From Bryobacterales bacterium (GTDB taxonomy: Bacteria > Acidobacteriota > Terriglobia > Bryobacterales > Bryobacteraceae), in contig PLDF01000162.1 of the NCBI GenBank assembly GCA_003135055.1, positions 1-37,416 on the forward strand: DNA of 37,416 nt, written 5' to 3'. Both the position numbers and the translations under genes were made by a program. The notes under the pieces were generated by a model, which saw nothing but the letters and a program-made list of their open reading frames with translations, searched no databases and was not told where the DNA came from. Below, one piece after another: positions 33,838 through 37,416 of this stretch (its first letter is position 1; the number at the start of each line of letters is the position of its first letter).

Positions 33838-34638
33838 TCAATTCTCCTTCAACTTCTCCGCGCGGTCGATCACCATAACCTCCACCGGTCTTTTCCCATC
33901 TGCGAGTCGCAGTCCCATCTGTTTCCTCAGAGCCTCAAAAATCGTAGGCCCAGAAAAATCGATTGGCACTCCATCGTGCCCTATCTGGCCCTCGTGCATC
34001 GACGGTGGCGCCTGCATGGTGAACGTTAGGTTGAAATCGTATCCCCCCTTGAGACCGGTCTGGTCGATCATGGGCCGGTCTACGAATTGCCGCATCCGCC
34101 ACACAAGATAGTCCATCGAAGCCGCTGTTCCCTGCAATTTGATGTGAAGAGGGCGGCCCCCGTCGAGCGAATAACTGATCCACTCATCGCCACCATCTTG
34201 CGCCTGGCGTGGCGTCACCTTTGGACCGCTCGTGTCCACTGTCAGAACATACACCGGCAGTTCCTTGGTTTCCCTTCGGAATTGCAGTTGAAACCGTTCG
34301 GCCAGGAGGTGTTTCAACATCGCGCGAAGCTCCTCGGCGCTCGATGCCCGCTCGGCCTTGGCCTCCAGGTCGAACCGATCGCGGTTGATCCAGTCGGGCC
34401 CTCCGACAACCTCGGCAGCCCCGACGCGGTACGCCGTCTGGATCATCAGTTTGAGCGTCACTCCGCTTCCCAGATACCGCTGACCGCCTGGGGCCGGACG
34501 AATGATGCCTGAGCCAGTTTCGCTTGCCTTCAGCGACGCCACCTCAAATCGCGGAGCAGGATCCGACGGCTGAGCTTGAAGCCCGATGGCGGCAAACATG
34601 GCGAGAGCAATTGTCTGGTACATGTCACTTGCGAGCAT
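33838..34638 (-). CDS. TIGR03435 family protein
   Basis: The product (266 residues from ATG 34638; ATG 34623 is also possible) has an export segment (YQTIALAMFAAIGLQAQ) and the family pattern: RFEVASLKASE near the start, YLGSGVTLKLMIQTAYRV, WINRDRFDLEAKAERASS, LRAMLKHLLAERFQLQFRRE, LPVYVLTVDTSGPKV, and DRPMIDQTGLKGGYDFNLTF with a terminal FEALRKQMGL and EVMVIDRAEK. These proteins are highly expanded in Solibacter-type genomes and are exported, with unknown function; they often sit with M56 peptidase or BlaR-like genes, not seen here. It lies between repeat modules A and B. Confidence 0.9.
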   Translation of the reverse strand: MLASDMYQTIALAMFAAIGLQAQPSDPAPRFEVASLKASETGSGIIRPAPGGQRYLGSGVTLKLMIQTAYRVGAAEVVGGPDWINRDRFDLEAKAERASSAEELRAMLKHLLAERFQLQFRRETKELPVYVLTVDTSGPKVTPRQAQDGGDEWISYSLDGGRPLHIKLQGTAASMDYLVWRMRQFVDRPMIDQTGLKGGYDFNLTFTMQAPPSMHEGQIGHDGVPIDFSGPTIFEALRKQMGLRLADGKRPVEVMVIDRAEKLKEN

Positions 34639-34761
34639 ACCTCTTTCGGGCGCCCGCCCGTCCGCCCGACTGGCCGCGCTCCCCCGCGTCTCCAGAGGGG
34701 CGTTGAATGTCCCCACCCAGTTTTCTGGTAAGCGGTCGCGAAGTTATCGGAAGAGTGGTCG

Positions 34762-35310
34762 TTAGGAGTTGAGAGCCCGGTAGCGTGTCGAGCGGCCGAC
34801 GTTCAGAAGATCAGCGACGTACTGGCGGGCTTCGCCTTTGTCGATGAGCTTGCGAGCGTGGTCGATCTGTTCGGCGGTCAGTTTCGCTTTCCGGCCAAAC
34901 TTCACGCCTCGGCGCTGCGCCGCCTTCACTCCGGCACGGGTGCGCTCTGAGATCAGCGACCCTTCGAGCTCAGCCAGCAGCCCGATCATCTGCCACATTG
35001 CGCGGCCCGTGGGCGTGACGGTGTCGATTGCCTCGGTCGGCGAGTGGAATTTCACACCACGGGCGCGGAGGTCGTCTAGCATCGCTATCAGGTCGCGCAG
35101 GCTGCGACCTAGCCTGTCGAGCTTCCAGACAACGAGCGTATCGCCTGGCCGGAGTGCCCGAAGGCAACGCGCAAGCGCAGGGCGCTTGCTGGTGGCTCCT
35201 GATAAGCCGTTGTCCTCGTAAATGTGAGAACACCTGGCGCGTTTAAGCGCGGCAAGCTGTAGGGCTGTCGTCTGGTCGTCGGTGCTGGTGCGGGCGTAGC
35301 CGTATTTCAT
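34762..35310 (-). CDS. Serine recombinase (resolvase/invertase family)
   Basis: Start at ATG 35310 gives MKYGYARTSTDDQ, with the catalytic serine at residue 9 (S10 of the Tn3/gamma-delta type). The conserved arginines lie in LVVWKLDRLGRSLRDL (about 58-73), and the E helix with MIGLLAELEGSLISERTRAG follows. The C-terminus (LTAEQIDHARKLIDKGEARQ, VADLLNVGRSTRYRAL) is the Hin-type HTH. Full length (182 residues) and apparently intact. Its start codon lies nine bases from the 29-bp TTTTGACCCTGA element of module B, so that element is in the position of a res/promoter site. Tn3-type partner transposase is absent. Confidence 0.92.
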   Translation of the reverse strand: MKYGYARTSTDDQTTALQLAALKRARCSHIYEDNGLSGATSKRPALARCLRALRPGDTLVVWKLDRLGRSLRDLIAMLDDLRARGVKFHSPTEAIDTVTPTGRAMWQMIGLLAELEGSLISERTRAGVKAAQRRGVKFGRKAKLTAEQIDHARKLIDKGEARQYVADLLNVGRSTRYRALNS

Positions 35311-35318
35311 GCCGCCTA

Positions 35319-35929
35319 TTTTGACCCTGACTTTTGACACAGGTCAACCCCGCGATTGTCCGGCCTTCCGCGAATGGTTCACAACTTACCCTTTGAGGGA
35401 CACACTGCTATCCGCTTCGCATCACTTGCAGCCAGGCAGCACAAACGATCCGATGCGCGTCGTCGAAGATGCGGCGCCGCTCTTGAGGTAGTTCCCGACA
35501 AACCAGAAGGTACAATCGTCAGAGGGATCGACGACGATGTTGGTGTAGTCCTCCCAGCGCAAGCTGCCCGTTTGCGAGCCTTGGCCTTCAGCCAGCACCG
35601 ACTCGTGGAAGGTAAGTTGGCCGTTAGGGTCGTTAGCCATGCGCGCCGCGAAGCGCTGGCCGGGATAGTTGGGATCGCCGCCGAACGAATAGCCGATGCC
35701 GATGCCGCCCTTGCGGTCCATGGCCATACTTCCCAGCCAACGATAAAATCCGCCGGGGGCGTACGTGGCCAGCTGGTACATCACGGGGTCGCGCTATTTG
35801 TTCAGGCGGAATTCGTACCAGCGTACGCCGCCATGCGCGGCCGTAGCTACGGAATGCTCCGCCAGGATGAATTCATGGTCGCCAGAGGCGGTGCCTTAGT
35901 CGGGAACGTAGGGGACGGAAAATGATTTA
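35319..35929. repeat. Repeated module, copy B (uninterrupted)
   Basis: This 611-bp copy has the 29-bp element (35319-35347), CCCTTTGAGGGACAC (35389-35403), the reverse-strand gene fragment and the shared end GGGAACGTAGGGGACGGAAA at about 35902-35921, finishing at ATTTA. It lies between the resolvase and VapBC genes. Confidence 0.78.
35422..35895 (-). pseudogene. 3'-end fragment of a secreted-protein gene, copy B
   Basis: Same fragment as at 33229 and nearly identical in the last 120 codons (YAPGGFYRWLGSMAMDRKGG to IGSFVLPGCK). An additional in-frame stop lies where copy A has RLNKQRDP (CAG changed to TAG, so RLNK is followed by a stop). With no start and two stops it cannot make the original protein. 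Confidence 0.75.
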
Positions 35930-36020
35930 CATGTTGTACTAAACGGTTGACGCCGGAGACGCGGCGGGGTAGGGTGGGTGACAGCAGGGAAAGAAGATTA
36001 CCCTTGGAAGGGGGACGCCT

Positions 36021-36311
36021 ATGACTATTACCGTTGACATCAGGCCCGAGGTTGAGGCCGAGTTGGCCCGTCAGGCTGCTGCGCACGGTAGCGCGGTTGA
36101 GGCCTATGTCGCGAGCTTGCTTGAAGAAGCCGCGCATATTCCTGCGCAACGGTGGCCCCGCGAGTTGCTCACAGGCGAAGAATCTCGCGCGGCGAAGGCC
36201 ACCAACCTGATGGAACTCTTTGAACCCATTCGAGGGCTGCTGACCGATGAAGAAATTGAAACGCTGTTCATCCGCAATCCCTCCACCGGTCGCCCCGTAG
36301 ACCTCGCATGA
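36021..36311 (+). CDS. VapB-like antitoxin
   Basis: A 96-residue protein that starts MTITVDIRPEVEAELARQAA, the ribbon-helix-helix-like opening seen in antitoxins paired with PIN toxins, and continues with an acidic region ending in NPSTGRPVDLA, the likely toxin-binding tail. GGAAGGGGG precedes the ATG. It overlaps the downstream PIN gene by four bases (ATGA), so the two are translated together. It lies between module copies B and C as cargo. Confidence 0.8.
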   Translation: MTITVDIRPEVEAELARQAAAHGSAVEAYVASLLEEAAHIPAQRWPRELLTGEESRAAKATNLMELFEPIRGLLTDEEIETLFIRNPSTGRPVDLA

Positions 36312-36739
36312 GCGGGTTTCTTCTCGACACCAACATCCCTTCGGAAAGTTGGCGGGCGAACCCCGCATCCAATGTCGCCGCGTGGCTCAAGAGCCAGGTC
36401 AAGGCTGCACAGTTTATCAGCGTCGTGACCGTTGGAGAACTGCGCAAAGGGGCGATACTTCTTCCCCCAGGTACGAAGCGGACGCAGATTGAGCACTCGA
36501 TAGAGGTGCTTATTCCCGCATGGTTTGGCAAGCGCGTCCTTCCGGTAACCCAGATGATTGCCGAGCGCTGGGGCGCTTTAGACGCGCAGCGTCAGCAGAT
36601 CGGACGTCCGCTTGGCGTCGCTGACGGCATGATCGCAGCCACGGCGCTCGAACATGGCCTTACGCTCGTGACGCGCAACGTAAAAGACTTCGTCGGTCTG
36701 GGCGTCACGATCTTCAATCCCTGGGACGCCGCCGTATGA
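36308..36739 (+). CDS. vapC: VapC-like PIN-domain toxin
   Basis: The 143-residue PIN domain has the acidic catalytic residues: LLDTNIPSE (D7, N9), SVVTVGELRKG (glutamate about 44), and GVADGMIAATALEHGLTLVT (aspartate about 102, cited in part) with RNVKDF near the end (aspartate about 124). VapC toxins are metal-dependent ribonucleases held inactive by VapB. Full length. The start overlaps the antitoxin stop. Confidence 0.9.
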   Translation: MSGFLLDTNIPSESWRANPASNVAAWLKSQVKAAQFISVVTVGELRKGAILLPPGTKRTQIEHSIEVLIPAWFGKRVLPVTQMIAERWGALDAQRQQIGRPLGVADGMIAATALEHGLTLVTRNVKDFVGLGVTIFNPWDAAV

Positions 36740-36991
36740 ACGCCTCGGCGCTCGTGCCGGTGACTCTTCCACGGAACACCACTTGCCGGCGCTCATCGCC
36801 GGGGCAGGACAGCGAGCGCACGGCGCTTCCTTGAATTTTCGCTGTCAACATCCGCGACAAGAACACGTGGGCGGCGTATGCGCGGGCCGCTGCTGCTTTC
36901 ATGCGATGGTGCGAGCACGAACGGCGACTACGGAACGTGGTACGGCGTTAAGAATTAGGGCGTCGATGCAGTGCGTATCTCAAGCCGCCCA

Positions 36992-37416
36992 TTTTGACCC
37001 TGAGATATGACACACGTCAAGTCCGCGATTGGCGGGCCTTGCGGCGGCGTGTCAACACTTACCCTTTGAGGGACACGCTGATGCCGCTTCGCATCACTTG
37101 CAGCCGCTCACCACAAACGATCCGATGCGCGTAGTCGAGGATGCAGCGCCGCTCTTGAGGTAGTTCCCGACGAACCAAAAGGTACAGTCGTCCGAGGGAT
37201 CGACGACGATGTTAGTGTAGTCCTCCCAGCGCAAGCTGCCCGTTTGCGAGCCTTGGCCTTCAGCCAGCACCGACTCGTGGAAGGTAAGTTGGCCCTTAGG
37301 GTCGTTAGCCATGCGCGCCGCGAAGCGCTGGCCGGGATAGTTGGGATCGCCGCCGAACGAATAGCCGATGCCGATGCCGCCTTTGCGGTCCATGGCCATG
37401 CTTCCCAGCCAACGAT
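36992..37416. repeat. Repeated module, copy C (runs off the window)
   Basis: The 29-bp element is at 36992-37020, preceded by GCCGCCCATT, which matches the GCCGCCTATT between the resolvase start and copy B. CCCTTTGAGGGACAC is at 37062-37076 and the gene fragment continues past the window end. Confidence 0.75.
37094..37416 (-). pseudogene. 3'-end fragment of a secreted-protein gene, copy C (partial)
   Basis: The last ~106 codons are visible (WLGSMAMDRKGGIGIGYSFG onward) ending IGSFVVSGCK. It is almost identical to copy B apart from the last residues. Whether this copy is the intact parent gene or another fragment cannot be seen because the window ends. Confidence 0.65.

Noticed and set aside
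35422..35784. Functional 120-codon gene
   Set aside because: It is the 3' end of a larger gene found three times, with an additional in-frame stop and no start signal; annotated as a fragment.

Overview
The window looks like accessory DNA from an acidobacterium of the Solibacter/Bryobacter type. The grounds are a TIGR03435-family secreted protein, an integrase remnant with the N-terminal arm domain typical of that group, GC-rich coding DNA, and repeated pieces of an exported protein. This is inference from remembered families; no search was run.

Left part (1-7.4 kb). A minus-strand gene joins two zinc ribbons, membrane segments and a pseudopilin-like tail. Next is a compact plus-strand operon at 2.0-4.7 kb: a zinc-ribbon protein, a 515-aa protein with a degenerate J-like segment, and a Cas4-like Fe-S/PD-(D/E)XK nuclease split into two overlapping genes, each with a membrane helix at the split point. 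No CRISPR array or other cas gene is visible. A secreted alpha-repeat protein (26-residue repeats) and a 78-bp inverted repeat follow.

Central part (7.4-26.6 kb, all minus strand). This is one long, tightly packed gene run, read from right to left. It begins with a MoxR-type ATPase, then VirB1-like transglycosylase, VirB9, VirB10, a small protein, a membrane double-AAA+ ATPase, a VirB2-like pilin with two further membrane proteins, VirB3, VirB4, two tandem VirB5-like proteins, VirB6/TrbL and VirB8. Small proteins follow, and the run closes with PRTRC cassette proteins C, F, B and ThiF. It is a mating-pair-formation type IV secretion system joined to a plasmid-type PRTRC cassette. No relaxase, VirD4 coupling protein, VirB11, or PRTRC A, D or E is visible here.

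Upstream of that operon (26.6-28.1 kb) are eight degenerate ~28-bp iteron-like repeats in two related blocks, a MITE-like inverted-repeat element and a truncated IS4-type transposase. Then come an excisionase-like HTH protein and a RES/Xre toxin-antitoxin pair with a perfect palindrome at its promoter.

Right part (31.6-37.4 kb). A tRNA-Ser 3'-end fragment marks a probable attachment site and is followed by a decayed tyrosine integrase. Beyond it lies a mosaic in which a ~610-bp module (a 29-bp TTTTGACCCTGA-type element plus the 3' end of a secreted-protein gene) occurs three times. Cargo genes sit inside or between the copies: a Nudix hydrolase, the TIGR03435 protein, a serine resolvase that starts at the edge of one module, and a VapBC pair.
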